From Boseongicola sp. H5 (GTDB lineage: Bacteria > Pseudomonadota > Alphaproteobacteria > Rhodobacterales > Rhodobacteraceae), in the NCBI GenBank assembly GCA_020622165.1, contig JACNMN010000006.1, positions 124,001-188,000 of the forward strand: a DNA stretch of 64,000 bases, written 5' to 3'. The notes under the pieces are model-generated. The model did no database searches and was not told where the DNA came from. It saw nothing but the letters and a program-made list of their open reading frames with translations. The position numbers and the translations under genes were made by a program. Below are positions 53,153-61,933 of the stretch, one piece after another; position 1 is the stretch's first letter; the number at the start of each line of letters is the position of its first letter.

Positions 53153-54658
53153 ATGGAAATTCTCTCGTCCCTCGCGCTTGGGTTCTCCGTGGCGCTGCAA
53201 CCGCTGCACCTTGCGCTGCTGCTTTTCGGATGTTTCGCGGGCACCCTGATCGGCGCGATGCCGGGCCTTGGGCCGGTGAACGGGGTGGCGATCCTGATCC
53301 CGCTCACCTTCGCCTTCGGCTTTGACGCGACGGCCTCGCTCATCCTGCTCAGCGCGGTCTACTTCGGCTGCATGTATGGCGGGCGGATCAGTTCCATCCT
53401 GCTCAACATCCCCGGCGATGAACCCGCCGTGATGACCACGCTCGATGGTTATCCGATGGCGCAGCAGGGGCAGGCGGCGAACGCGCTTGCGATCTCGGGC
53501 GTGGCATCCTTCGTCGGGGCCACGGTTGCGATTGTCGGGCTGACCCTTTTCGCGCCGCTCCTCGCCCGGGCGGCGATCTATTTCGGGCCCGCGGACTATT
53601 TCGCGCTCTATGTCATGGCCTTTGCCACAATCGGCGGGCTGGCGGGCGTCGATCCGCGCAAGACGCTGCTGTCCGCGCTGATCGGCCTGATGATCGCAAC
53701 CATCGGGCTGGACCCCGCCACCGGCATCCCGCGCTACACCGGCGGCTCCTTCAACCTCTATGACGGCATCGACCCCATCGTGGCGCTTGTGGGTCTTTTC
53801 GCCATCTCCGAACTGATGTTCCTTCTGGAGCGCGCGATCAAGGATCGCGATGCCGCGATCCGCCTGACCACCTGGATCCCGGAGGCGAAGGTCATCCTGG
53901 GCACGGCCTGGGCGACCGTGCGCGGCGCGGTGGTGGGGTTTGTCGCCGGCGTTCTGCCGGGCGCGGGCGCATCGCTTGGGGCGGTGATGAGCTATTCCAT
54001 CGAAAAGCAGGTCAGCAACAAGAACAACACCTTCGGCAAGGGCGACCCCAGGGGCGTCGCAGCACCTGAGGCGGGGAACAACTCCGCCTCCGCCGGGGCG
54101 CTGATCCCGATGCTGTCGCTCGGCGTTCCGGGCTCCGGCACGACGGCCGTGATGCTGGCGATGCTGATCTCGCTCAATGTCCAGCCCGGGCCGCTTCTGT
54201 TCGAGCGCCAGCCCGATCTTGTCTGGGGCCTCGTGGCGTCGCTCTACATGGCCAATGTCATGCTGCTGATCCTGAACCTGCCCCTGATCGGCCTGTTCAC
54301 GCGATTGATGGCGATCCCGACCTGGTCGCTGATGCCGCTGGTGGTCGCGATCAGCTTCATCGGCGTCTACTCGATCAGCAATTCCACCTTCGACCTCTAC
54401 GTCATGATTGCGTTCGGCGTGCTGGGCTACGTGCTGCGCAAGCTCGACATCACCCTCGTGCCACTGGTGCTGGGTCTGCTGCTCGGCGCGGATATGGAAA
54501 ACAACCTGCGCCGCGCACTGTCGATCTCGGGCGGCGATTACGGCGTGCTTGTCGCAAGCTGGATTTCGGTGGCTCTCTATCTGGCGACGGCCGCCTTTCT
54601 GGCTCTGTCGATCTGGCTGGGCCTGCGGGACCGCAAGCGCGCCCCGGCGGCGGAGTGA
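53153..54658 (+). CDS. tctA: Tripartite tricarboxylate transporter large permease TctA
   Basis: A 501-residue permease with about 12 membrane segments. The signature GCFAGTLIGAMPGLGPVNGV (residues about 24-43) and the second copy GFVAGVLPGAGASLGAVMSY mark TctA's inverted repeats, both rich in Gly/Pro. SILLNIPGDEPAVMTTLDGYPMA, here spanning residues about 82-104, and SLGVPGSGTTAVML are further family marks. It imports the acid bound by TctC. Confidence 0.93.
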   Translation: MEILSSLALGFSVALQPLHLALLLFGCFAGTLIGAMPGLGPVNGVAILIPLTFAFGFDATASLILLSAVYFGCMYGGRISSILLNIPGDEPAVMTTLDGYPMAQQGQAANALAISGVASFVGATVAIVGLTLFAPLLARAAIYFGPADYFALYVMAFATIGGLAGVDPRKTLLSALIGLMIATIGLDPATGIPRYTGGSFNLYDGIDPIVALVGLFAISELMFLLERAIKDRDAAIRLTTWIPEAKVILGTAWATVRGAVVGFVAGVLPGAGASLGAVMSYSIEKQVSNKNNTFGKGDPRGVAAPEAGNNSASAGALIPMLSLGVPGSGTTAVMLAMLISLNVQPGPLLFERQPDLVWGLVASLYMANVMLLILNLPLIGLFTRLMAIPTWSLMPLVVAISFIGVYSISNSTFDLYVMIAFGVLGYVLRKLDITLVPLVLGLLLGADMENNLRRALSISGGDYGVLVASWISVALYLATAAFLALSIWLGLRDRKRAPAAE

Positions 54659-54683
54659 AACTGTCCGGAAGGCGGGGGGCCTC

Positions 54684-55568
54684 ATGCGCCACGACTTCAC
54701 CAGTCTGATCCTGTTCAGGGCCGTCGCCCGCGCCGGCTCCATCGCCGGGGCGGCGGCGAAGCACAACATGGCTGCCTCCGCCGTTTCCAAACGGATATCG
54801 GACCTTGAGACCCGGCTGGGCGCACCCCTTCTCTACAGGGAGCGGCGCGGTGTCGACGTCACCGCGGCAGGGCGCGAGTTGCTGACCCATATCGACAGTC
54901 TGGTTGGCGTGGTCGAGCATATGGATGCCGAAATGAGCCGCTATGCCGATGGCAAGCTTGGCACCATCCGGGTCGCAGCCAATACCTCCTCCATCACCCA
55001 GTTTCTGCCCGAAGACCTTGCCGAGTTCGTCAAGCATCACCCGGAATTGCGGATCGAGCTTGCGGAACGGACCAGCCGGGAAATCCTCAAGGCGGTGCAC
55101 GAAGGGCAATGCGATATCGGTATCTTTTCCGGCCTGACCGGCACCAAGGGGCTGAGGACCCTGCCCTACAGGCGCGACACGCTGGTTGTGGCAATGCCCC
55201 CCGAGCACCGGCTTGCTCGGCAGGCGGCGGTCCCGTTCGAGGCGCTTCTGGATGAGGATTTCGTCGGCCTGCAGGGGGGCAGCTCCATCCAGTCCCATGT
55301 GCGCAAAGTCGCGGCCGCCGCGGGCCGGGAGTTGAGAATCCGGGTCGAGGTTCAAAGCTTCGACGGGGTGCGCCGCATGGTGCAGGCCCGGCTCGGGATC
55401 GCGATCCTGCCCTATGGCGCGGTCGAGCCCTATGTCCATGATGCGGAGCTGACCATGGTCGCGCTGGATGAGCCTTGGGCGAAGCGCGACCTTTTCATAG
55501 CGGTGCGCAGGCTGGGCACCCTGCCCCGCCACGCAAGGCTCCTGCTTGACAGCCTGACAGGGTCCTAG
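54684..55568 (+). CDS. LysR-family transcriptional regulator
   Basis: A 294-residue LysR protein. The helix-turn-helix region is RAGSIAGAAAKHNMAASAVSKRIS (54732-54803), followed by DLETRLGAPLLYRERRGV. The rest is the usual effector domain. The ATG at 54684 starts the HTH directly; GCGGGG rather than a strong Shine-Dalgarno lies upstream. It begins 26 bp after tctA, in the same direction, so it is probably the regulator of tctCBA and of the divergent lyase/CoA-transferase genes. Confidence 0.88.
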   Translation: MRHDFTSLILFRAVARAGSIAGAAAKHNMAASAVSKRISDLETRLGAPLLYRERRGVDVTAAGRELLTHIDSLVGVVEHMDAEMSRYADGKLGTIRVAANTSSITQFLPEDLAEFVKHHPELRIELAERTSREILKAVHEGQCDIGIFSGLTGTKGLRTLPYRRDTLVVAMPPEHRLARQAAVPFEALLDEDFVGLQGGSSIQSHVRKVAAAAGRELRIRVEVQSFDGVRRMVQARLGIAILPYGAVEPYVHDAELTMVALDEPWAKRDLFIAVRRLGTLPRHARLLLDSLTGS

Positions 55569-55578
55569 GCCAGGCCGG

Positions 55579-55713
55579 TCAGTCCGCCGGGGGCGCGACC
55601 GGCTTGCCGCCAGAGGGGCGGGCCGGTGCGGGATCGGGTTGCGCTTTGGGATCTTTCGATTGCGACGCCTTTTTCTCGGCCGCCTCAATCCTCGCCAAGT
55701 CGTTGAACGACAT
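55579..55713 (-). CDS. Small hypothetical protein
   Basis: A 44-residue charged protein from ATG 55713, preceded by AAAGGAAAG. It starts MSFNDLARIEAAEKKASQSK and continues with a Pro/Ala/Lys-rich tail. It has no membrane helix or signal. The frame is open further upstream, but without a ribosome-binding site. It is too short for family assignment. Confidence 0.5.
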   Translation of the reverse strand: MSFNDLARIEAAEKKASQSKDPKAQPDPAPARPSGGKPVAPPAD

Positions 55714-55970
55714 TCTGGCTTTCCTTTTCAGGCCGCCGGGATATCCGGCAGCCAGCCACCAATACTGAACGGCCTGGCGAATAGCAAAGGAAACCTTGGC
55801 CCATCGAAGCCACCCCCCTTGCAAACCCGGCCGCCAATGGCCAAGTAGAGGATGCTACTGACCTCATTTTCGACCCTCTGTTTTCCTTCACCGGCTCACA
55901 GCGCTCGACACAGTCGTGAGAAGCCGGGCTGCCGCATTCTGTGGGCGGCGATCATACAAGGAAACTTCAC

Positions 55971-56177
55971 ATGGCCAATGGCACAGTGAAATGGTTCAAT
56001 TCTTCCAAAGGCTTCGGCTTCATCGCCCCCGAAACAGGCGGCAAGGACGTGTTCTTGCATATCTCCGCGCTGGAGCGGGCGGGCATGACCAGCCTCGATG
56101 ACGATCAGAAGGTAACCTATGATGTCGAAGCCGGCCGTGACGGGCGGGAAAGCGCGATCAATCTTGCGCTTGCCTGA
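55971..56177 (+). CDS. cspA: Cold-shock protein (CspA family)
   Basis: A 68-residue single cold-shock domain. NGTVKWFNSSKGFGFI contains RNP1 and DVFLHISAL RNP2, the single-strand nucleic-acid-binding surface. ATG 55971 follows AAGGAAA. It has a leader of at least 60 bp. A strong hairpin with TTT follows the gene (56189-56209), after which the desaturase starts. Confidence 0.94.
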   Translation: MANGTVKWFNSSKGFGFIAPETGGKDVFLHISALERAGMTSLDDDQKVTYDVEAGRDGRESAINLALA

Positions 56178-56188
56178 ATTGACTGCGC

Positions 56189-56209
56189 GGGCGCTCCAAC
56201 GGAGCGTCC
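56189..56209 (+). terminator. cspA terminator hairpin overlapping the desaturase ribosome-binding site
   Basis: GGGCGCTCC (56189-56197) pairs with GGAGCGTCC (56201-56209), one G-U pair included, around a 3-nt AAC loop, and is followed by TTTC. It fits a rho-independent terminator for cspA. The right arm contains GGAG (56201-56204), the only Shine-Dalgarno-like sequence before the desaturase ATG at 56217. Confidence 0.62.
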
Positions 56210-56216
56210 TTTCGCA

Positions 56217-57245
56217 ATGACCGAAACCGATGGAATGACCCATCCAGCGCCCAGCCCTTCGGACTGGACCCGTGTTCTTGCCCGGTATCGCACACCCGAC
56301 ACCGCGCGCAGCCTCTTCGAGCTGATCGTGACACTGACACCGTTCCTGGCCCTCTGGGCCTGCGCCTGGTGGATGCTGTCGGTCAGCACCACGCTTGCCG
56401 TCTTTCTGGCGCTTGGAAACGCGGCCTTCCTGATCCGCTTGTTCATGATCCAGCACGATTGCGGCCATGGCTCCCTGTTCCGAAACCGGCAGCTCTGCGA
56501 CTGGACGGGCCGTGCGATCGGCGTATTGACACTGACGCCATATGATGTCTGGCGCAAGACCCATGCCATCCACCACGCCACCAACGGCAATCTGGACCGC
56601 CGGGGTGTCGGCGATTTGCCAACGCTGACCGTGAAGGAGTATCGGGAAAAGGGATGGATCGGCAAAGCCCTCTATCGCCTTGTCCGCAATCCGGTTTTCC
56701 TGTTCGGGGTCGTTCCCTTCTACACGTTTTTCCTGCAGAACCGGCTTCCGGTCGGCCTGATGCGATCGGGCTGGCGGTACTGGCTGAGCGCCCTGGCCAC
56801 GAATGCCGCCATCGGTGCCGCCCTTGCGGCGATCATCTGGCTTGGGGGCTGGAATGTCGTCCTGTTTGTCTTCTTTCCGACCATGCTTCTCGCCGCGATC
56901 GCCGGGATGTGGTTCTTCTTCGTGCAGCATCAGTTCGAGGAAACAAGCTGGCAGCGCGAAGGCGACTGGGATGTGCAGAATGCAGCCCTTGAGGGCAGTT
57001 CGCATTACGCGCTGCCCGGGATCCTGCGCTGGATCACCGGGAATATCGGCGTTCACCATGTGCATCACCTGGCCAGCCGCATTCCCTTCTACCGGCTTGA
57101 CGAAGTGATCAGGGATCACGATCTGCTGGCACAATCCAAGCGCATCACGCTGTGGGAAAGCTTCCGCTGTGCACGTCTTCACCTTTGGGACGAAGATCGC
57201 CGCAAACTCGTTTCGTTTGCCGAAGCGCGCAGCGCAGCAGTCTGA
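56217..57245 (+). CDS. Fatty acid desaturase
   Basis: A 342-residue integral membrane di-iron desaturase. The three His boxes are HDCGH (about residue 81), HAIHH (about 117) and HHVHH (about 282). Hydrophobic pairs at residues about 35-75 and 180-240 would bring them to the cytoplasmic face. It fits acyl-lipid omega-6/Delta-12-like enzymes. The start at 56217 is used; an ATG at 56235 is possible. It lies 39 bp after the cold-shock gene, suggesting a role in keeping membranes fluid at low temperature. Confidence 0.9.
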   Translation: MTETDGMTHPAPSPSDWTRVLARYRTPDTARSLFELIVTLTPFLALWACAWWMLSVSTTLAVFLALGNAAFLIRLFMIQHDCGHGSLFRNRQLCDWTGRAIGVLTLTPYDVWRKTHAIHHATNGNLDRRGVGDLPTLTVKEYREKGWIGKALYRLVRNPVFLFGVVPFYTFFLQNRLPVGLMRSGWRYWLSALATNAAIGAALAAIIWLGGWNVVLFVFFPTMLLAAIAGMWFFFVQHQFEETSWQREGDWDVQNAALEGSSHYALPGILRWITGNIGVHHVHHLASRIPFYRLDEVIRDHDLLAQSKRITLWESFRCARLHLWDEDRRKLVSFAEARSAAV

Positions 57246-57261
57246 CCGCGGAGATCGTTCG

Positions 57262-57277
57262 GGGGCCCGTCGGCCCC
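57262..57277. terminator. Hairpin between convergent desaturase and anmK genes
   Basis: GGGGCC (57262-57267) pairs with GGCCCC (57272-57277) around a 4-nt loop. It sits in the 48-bp gap between two convergent genes and could end both transcripts. There is no T-run. Confidence 0.4.
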
Positions 57278-57293
57278 GGCCTTCCGCAGCCGG

Positions 57294-58415
57294 TCAGGCC
57301 GCCGTTGCGATCCGGCCCGCAAGGGTCGGCGCGGCCGCCCCGGTCGTCGACGGGAAACTGCCCGGAAGGTTCCGCAGCCTGCGCATGGCGAGATAGGCGA
57401 AGCACTGCGCCTCGGTCGCGTCGCCTTCCCAGCCCACGGCCTCGGCGGTTTCCACCGTGACCTCGGCAAAGGTTTCCAGCATCTTCAGAAGCGTCGGGTT
57501 GCGGCGCCCGCCACCGCAGACGATCAGCCGCGCAGGCCGCACCGGCAAGAGGTCGAGGCCCCGCCCCACCGCCGCCGCCGTGAAGGCCGTCAGCGTCGCC
57601 GCCCCATCCGCATCGGAAAGCGGGGCCGCCCAGTCATGGCCGAAATCGAACCGGTCGAGCGACTTGGGATAGGACTTGGTGAGATAGGGATGCCCGAGCG
57701 CCTGCCGGAGACGCGTGGCGTCGACCCGGCCCGCCGCGGCAAGCCGGCCGTCGCGATCCATTTCGCCAAGCCCGCGGTTCCTGACGAAATCGTTGATCGG
57801 GGCGTTTGCAGGCCCGGTGTCGAACGCCACGAGCCCGCCCGCGCCATCGCGCGCCGTCACATTGGCCACCCCGCCGAGGTTCAGGATCGCCGTGCCGGTC
57901 CCGCCGCCGAGACTGTCCAGCAGCGCGCCGTGATAGATCGCCGAAAGCGGCGCCCCCTGCCCGCCCGCCTCCATATCCGCATTGCGGAAATCATGGACGA
58001 CCCGCACCCCGAGCAGTTGCGCCATCAGGGCCCCGTCGCCAAGCTGCCGGGTCCGCCCCGGCCGCCCGCCCACGGGCGCGCGATGCAGGACGGTCTGGCC
58101 ATGAAACCCGACCGCCGCGATGTCGGACATCGCCAGTCCCGCCTCTGCCACCAGTCGGGCGACGGCGGCGGATTGCGCGCGGGTAATCCGCTCCTCCGCC
58201 ACGGCGAAGATGGCAGGCTCCGGGCCGTCGAAGTTCCAGTCGAGCGCCTCGCTCAGGCAGCGGGGCAGGATCGCGCGGGTGTCCTCGTCATAGGGGTAAA
58301 GCGCATGTGGGCCGAATTCTGCCACGCCCTCCCCATCGGTGCGCAGGAGCGCCACGTCGATGTTCCCGTCAAGGACCGTGCCGGTCATCAGGCCGACGCA
58401 CCACTGCATATCCAT
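57294..58415 (-). CDS. anmK: Anhydro-N-acetylmuramic acid kinase
   Basis: A 373-residue AnmK-family kinase. GLMTGTVLDGNIDVALL replaces the usual GLMSGTSLDG. VGFHGQTVLHRAP, VHDFRNADMEAGGQGAPL with the catalytic Asp, LNLGGVANVT, and FDTGPANAPIND follow. It opens the 1,6-anhydro ring of anhMurNAc and phosphorylates it to MurNAc-6-P for recycling. It begins 4 bp after the serine-hydrolase gene, the end of an operon with a peptide-type ABC importer. Confidence 0.94.
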   Translation of the reverse strand: MDMQWCVGLMTGTVLDGNIDVALLRTDGEGVAEFGPHALYPYDEDTRAILPRCLSEALDWNFDGPEPAIFAVAEERITRAQSAAVARLVAEAGLAMSDIAAVGFHGQTVLHRAPVGGRPGRTRQLGDGALMAQLLGVRVVHDFRNADMEAGGQGAPLSAIYHGALLDSLGGGTGTAILNLGGVANVTARDGAGGLVAFDTGPANAPINDFVRNRGLGEMDRDGRLAAAGRVDATRLRQALGHPYLTKSYPKSLDRFDFGHDWAAPLSDADGAATLTAFTAAAVGRGLDLLPVRPARLIVCGGGRRNPTLLKMLETFAEVTVETAEAVGWEGDATEAQCFAYLAMRRLRNLPGSFPSTTGAAAPTLAGRIATAA

Positions 58416-58419
58416 TCCA

Positions 58420-59391
58420 TCACTCCGCGAAGAGCGCCTCTCCCAACGCGCGCCTGAGATCGGCGATGCCGCTTTCTGTGTGGCGTGTGGGATGGACGCG
58501 GTTGGTCAGAAAGGTCCAGGCAATCCCGGCCTCCGGATCGATCCAGAGCCCGGTGCCGGTGAAACCGGTATGCCCGATGGTCGCGGCCGAGCAGTTCTGC
58601 CCGCCGGACCAGCCTTCATGGCGGATTTCCCAGCCATGGCTGCGTGTGGGCGAGAGCGCCGTGAAGATGGGCGCCGGACCCCGCGAAAGCCTGTCTTCGG
58701 CAAAACCGAGCAGCGCGTCGGCGGTGCCGAAAAGCCCTGCATGCCCGGCGCCCTGCAAGGCAAAGCAGTTCTCGTCATGCACCTCGCCGCGGAGGATACG
58801 CCCGCGCCACGCGCAGGCCTCGGTCGCCGCGCAGGTCTCCGGATCGGGGGCAAAGGTGAAGCCCGGCCCTGGGTCCATCTGCCTGATCGGGCAGCCTTCA
58901 AGACGTTCCAGCGCGATGCCGAGCAGGATGAAATTGATGTCGGAATAGACCGGAGGCGCCTGCCGCCTCCATGCGCGCTGCAACACGAAGGCGCGCAATC
59001 GGTCCGGGTCGCCGCCATAGGTGTAGATCGGCTCGACCGCGGGAAAGGGCGTCCGGTGGGCAAGGCAGTCGCGAAAGGTAACCTGCCGCTCCCAGCTCTC
59101 GGCATCGTATTGGCGCAGGTCCGGAATGACGGAAGTGAGCGGTGCATCAAGGTCGATCCGCCCCGCCTCCGCGTGGGCAAGAATGCGCTCGGTCGTGAAA
59201 ACCGGTTTGGTCAGCGACGCAAGATCGAACAGCGTGTCGCATGTGACGGGCACCTCTTCGGGAAACCTCGCCGCCAGTCCCGTCGCCCGCACATGCCGCC
59301 CGCCGGGGCCGGTGACGCCAAGCACAGCGCAGGGAATGCGCCCGGCGGCCACGGCACCCGCCGCGTGGGCCCAGGCCGCATCGAGGGTCAT
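58420..59391 (-). CDS. Serine hydrolase, beta-lactamase/penicillin-binding-protein fold
   Basis: A 323-residue class C beta-lactamase-like protein. The SxxK nucleophile is DLASLTKPVF (Ser about residue 61), the YxN position is YSDIN, and IGHTGFTGT is the KTG-equivalent HTG. No signal peptide is seen, so it is probably cytoplasmic. The ATG at 59391 overlaps the ATPase stop. Between a peptide importer and AnmK it may trim a muropeptide before or after ring opening, for example as an amidase, esterase or peptidase. Confidence 0.85.
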   Translation of the reverse strand: MTLDAAWAHAAGAVAAGRIPCAVLGVTGPGGRHVRATGLAARFPEEVPVTCDTLFDLASLTKPVFTTERILAHAEAGRIDLDAPLTSVIPDLRQYDAESWERQVTFRDCLAHRTPFPAVEPIYTYGGDPDRLRAFVLQRAWRRQAPPVYSDINFILLGIALERLEGCPIRQMDPGPGFTFAPDPETCAATEACAWRGRILRGEVHDENCFALQGAGHAGLFGTADALLGFAEDRLSRGPAPIFTALSPTRSHGWEIRHEGWSGGQNCSAATIGHTGFTGTGLWIDPEAGIAWTFLTNRVHPTRHTESGIADLRRALGEALFAE

Positions 59392-61097
59392 GCCGCGGGC
59401 TCCACCGCGACACGGTGATCGGGGCCATGATCCTGCCAGCTTTGCGGCGGGGCCTGCCACCCGCCCGGGCGCAGCGTCGAGGGAACCTCGTCCGTGTCCA
59501 GCGCGAAATCGACATGCCGGCGCTCGATCGACGGGACCGCCGCGATGAGCTTGCGGGTGTACGGGTGACGCGGATCGGACAGGACCGACCGGGCCGCGCC
59601 GATCTCGACGATGCGACCGGCATAGATCACCGCGATCCGGTGCGCGATACGCTCCACCACGGCCATGTCGTGGGACACGAAGAGATAGGCCAGTCCGAAA
59701 TCCCGCTGGAGGTCGATCAGAAGGTCAAGCACCTTGGCCTGCACCGATACATCGAGGGCCGAGACGGCCTCGTCCAGAACCAGCACCCGGGGGTTCGGCA
59801 TCAGGGCGCGCGCGATGCAGATGCGTTGCCGCTGTCCGCCGGAGAACTCGTGCGGATAGCGCGCCAGCGCATCCTGCGGCAGGTCCACCTTGTCGAGCAG
59901 CATCCGCATCCGGTCGAGCGCGGCGGCATCCACCCGCCTGCCCGCCGCGATCACCGGTTCGGAGAGGAGCGCGCGCACGTCCATCCGCGGATTGAGCGAG
60001 GCGTTGGGGTTCTGGAACACCATCTGCACCGCGCGGCCTTCCGCCCCCTCCACCCGACCCGCCGTCGGCCGCACCAGATCGAGGATGGCGCGCGCCGTGG
60101 TCGACTTGCCGGAGCCGCTTTCGCCCACGATGCCAAGCGTCTCGCCCGGGACCAGATCGAAGGACACGCCCTCGACCGCGTGGACATATCCTTTCGCCTG
60201 CCTGAGGAAACCGCCGCCCACGGAGAAGCGGACGCCGAGGTCCTCGACCCGCAGCATGGCCGCCGCGCCCTTGCCGCGAACCGCATCGACACGGGCCGAC
60301 CGTCCGCCCCGGAAATGGGGCACCGCACTCAGCAGATGGCGCGTGTAGTCATGGGCGGGCCTGTCGAAGACTTCATCGGCGGGCCCACTTTCCACCGCGC
60401 GCCCGCCCTGCATCACCACCACCCGGTCCGCGATCCCCGCGACAAGGCCGATGTCATGGGTGATGAAGATCAGGCCCATCCCGGTTTCCCGCTTCATCTC
60501 CGCCAGAAGCGCGAGGATCTGCGCCTGTATGGTCACATCGAGCGCTGTCGTCGGCTCATCCGCGATCAGCAGGCGGGGCTCCCCCGCGAAGGCCATGGCG
60601 ATCATGATCCGCTGGAGCATGCCGCCCGACATCTGGTGCGGTGCCTGATCGAGGCGTCGCGCGGCATCGGGAATGCGAACCCGCTCAAGGGCCCTGATCG
60701 CGGCCTGCCGTACCGCCCGCCCGCTCAGACCGCGACGTTTGGCGAAGATCTCGCCGATTTGTGTGCCGATCCTGAGCACGGGGTTGAGCGAGGTCATCGG
60801 CTCCTGAAAGATCATCCCGATCTCGCCCCCGCGAAGGCTCTGCATCCGGGCCTCGGAGGCGGTGGCGAGATCGGTCGTCCCGTCGAGCAGGATCGACCCG
60901 CCGAGGATGCGCCCGCCGCTGTAGTCCACCAGCCGATTGATCGACATCGCCGTGACCGATTTGCCCGACCCGCTTTCGCCCACGATGGCCAGCGTTTCGC
61001 CGGCGGCGAGATCGAGGTCGACACCCTTCACCACCTCGGTCTCGTGACCGGGCCTGCCGAAACCCACGCGCAGATCCCTGACCGAAAGCAGCGTCAT
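59388..61097 (-). CDS. Fused oligopeptide-type ABC ATPase (DppD-DppF fusion)
   Basis: A 569-residue protein with two ABC domains. The N-half has [12 protein letters not shown] (about residue 38), [13 protein letters not shown] and [13 protein letters not shown]. The C-half has [12 protein letters not shown] (about residue 337), [15 protein letters not shown] and [13 protein letters not shown]. This fuses the two ATPases of Dpp/Opp importers. It overlaps the permease stop by ATGA and the hydrolase start by ATGA. Confidence 0.93.
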   Translation of the reverse strand: MTLLSVRDLRVGFGRPGHETEVVKGVDLDLAAGETLAIVGESGSGKSVTAMSINRLVDYSGGRILGGSILLDGTTDLATASEARMQSLRGGEIGMIFQEPMTSLNPVLRIGTQIGEIFAKRRGLSGRAVRQAAIRALERVRIPDAARRLDQAPHQMSGGMLQRIMIAMAFAGEPRLLIADEPTTALDVTIQAQILALLAEMKRETGMGLIFITHDIGLVAGIADRVVVMQGGRAVESGPADEVFDRPAHDYTRHLLSAVPHFRGGRSARVDAVRGKGAAAMLRVEDLGVRFSVGGGFLRQAKGYVHAVEGVSFDLVPGETLGIVGESGSGKSTTARAILDLVRPTAGRVEGAEGRAVQMVFQNPNASLNPRMDVRALLSEPVIAAGRRVDAAALDRMRMLLDKVDLPQDALARYPHEFSGGQRQRICIARALMPNPRVLVLDEAVSALDVSVQAKVLDLLIDLQRDFGLAYLFVSHDMAVVERIAHRIAVIYAGRIVEIGAARSVLSDPRHPYTRKLIAAVPSIERRHVDFALDTDEVPSTLRPGGWQAPPQSWQDHGPDHRVAVEPAA

Positions 61098-61933
61098 GTC
61101 AGCGCCCTCCGCGAGCGCGGATCCGCGATGTCGCGCAGCGCATCGCCCAGAAGGTTGAAGCCGAGAACCGCCAGCATGATCACCGCCGCCGGGAAGATCA
61201 GCATCCAGGGCGCCATCTCCATCAGGTTGCGGCTGTCCGACAGCATCAGCCCGAGGGACGGGTTGGGCGGCTGGGTGCCGAGGCCGAGAAAGCTGAGCGC
61301 GGCCTCCGTCAGGAGCGCCCAGGCAAGGGCCAGCGTGAACTGCACCGTGAGCGGTGCCACGAGGTTGCCAAGCAGATGGCGTGTCAGAATGTAGCGCCGC
61401 GAACTGCCGAAGGTACGCGCGGCGTCGACGAAGCTGCGCGTCTTGAGCGACAGCGCGGGGCCGCGCGCGACACGGGTGAAGATCGGCGTGTAGACCACCG
61501 CGATGGCAAGAACCGAGGTGGCCATCCCGGCCTCAAGGATCGCCACGATCAGAAGCGCCAGAAGGATCGCCGGGAAGGCCAGGAGCACGTCCATCATGCG
61601 CATCGCCACCCCGTCCCAGAGCCCGCCGAACCACGCCGCCGTGAGGCCGAGCACCGTGCCGGCAGTGGCCGCGATCCCGACGGAGAGGAAGGCCACCGTG
61701 AAGGACTGGCCGACGCCCACCATCAGCCGGCTCAGAATGTCGCGGCCGAAAAGGTCGGTTCCCATGAAATAGCTCCCGCCCGGCGGCTGAAGCCGCGCGA
61801 GCCGGTCCTGCGCCAGCGGATCGTGCGGCGTGAGGCCGAGCAGGCCCAGCACCGCCGCCACGGTGAGCACCCCGATGATGACAAGGCCGATGCGACCGGC
61901 CGAGTGCCGCAGGAGCGCGCCCGCGATCCTCAT
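61094..61933 (-). CDS. Oligopeptide-type ABC permease (DppC family)
   Basis: A 279-residue permease. The first helix is followed by FGRDILSRLMVGVGQSFTVAF (61710-61752), typical of DppC/OppC N-termini. Coupling residues are VDAARTFGSSRRYILTRHLLGN (61370-61436). FLGLGTQPPNPSLGLML closes the channel region. It overlaps both neighbours by ATGA. Confidence 0.92.
   Translation of the reverse strand: MRIAGALLRHSAGRIGLVIIGVLTVAAVLGLLGLTPHDPLAQDRLARLQPPGGSYFMGTDLFGRDILSRLMVGVGQSFTVAFLSVGIAATAGTVLGLTAAWFGGLWDGVAMRMMDVLLAFPAILLALLIVAILEAGMATSVLAIAVVYTPIFTRVARGPALSLKTRSFVDAARTFGSSRRYILTRHLLGNLVAPLTVQFTLALAWALLTEAALSFLGLGTQPPNPSLGLMLSDSRNLMEMAPWMLIFPAAVIMLAVLGFNLLGDALRDIADPRSRRALT

Noticed and set aside
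52652-54790. 712-codon minus-strand frame opposite tctBA
   Set aside because: Extremely charged (Arg/Asp/Gln) composition, typical of the antisense of membrane-protein genes.
59415-61394. 659-codon plus-strand frame opposite the fused ATPase
   Set aside because: Both Walker and signature motifs lie on the minus strand; antisense shadow.
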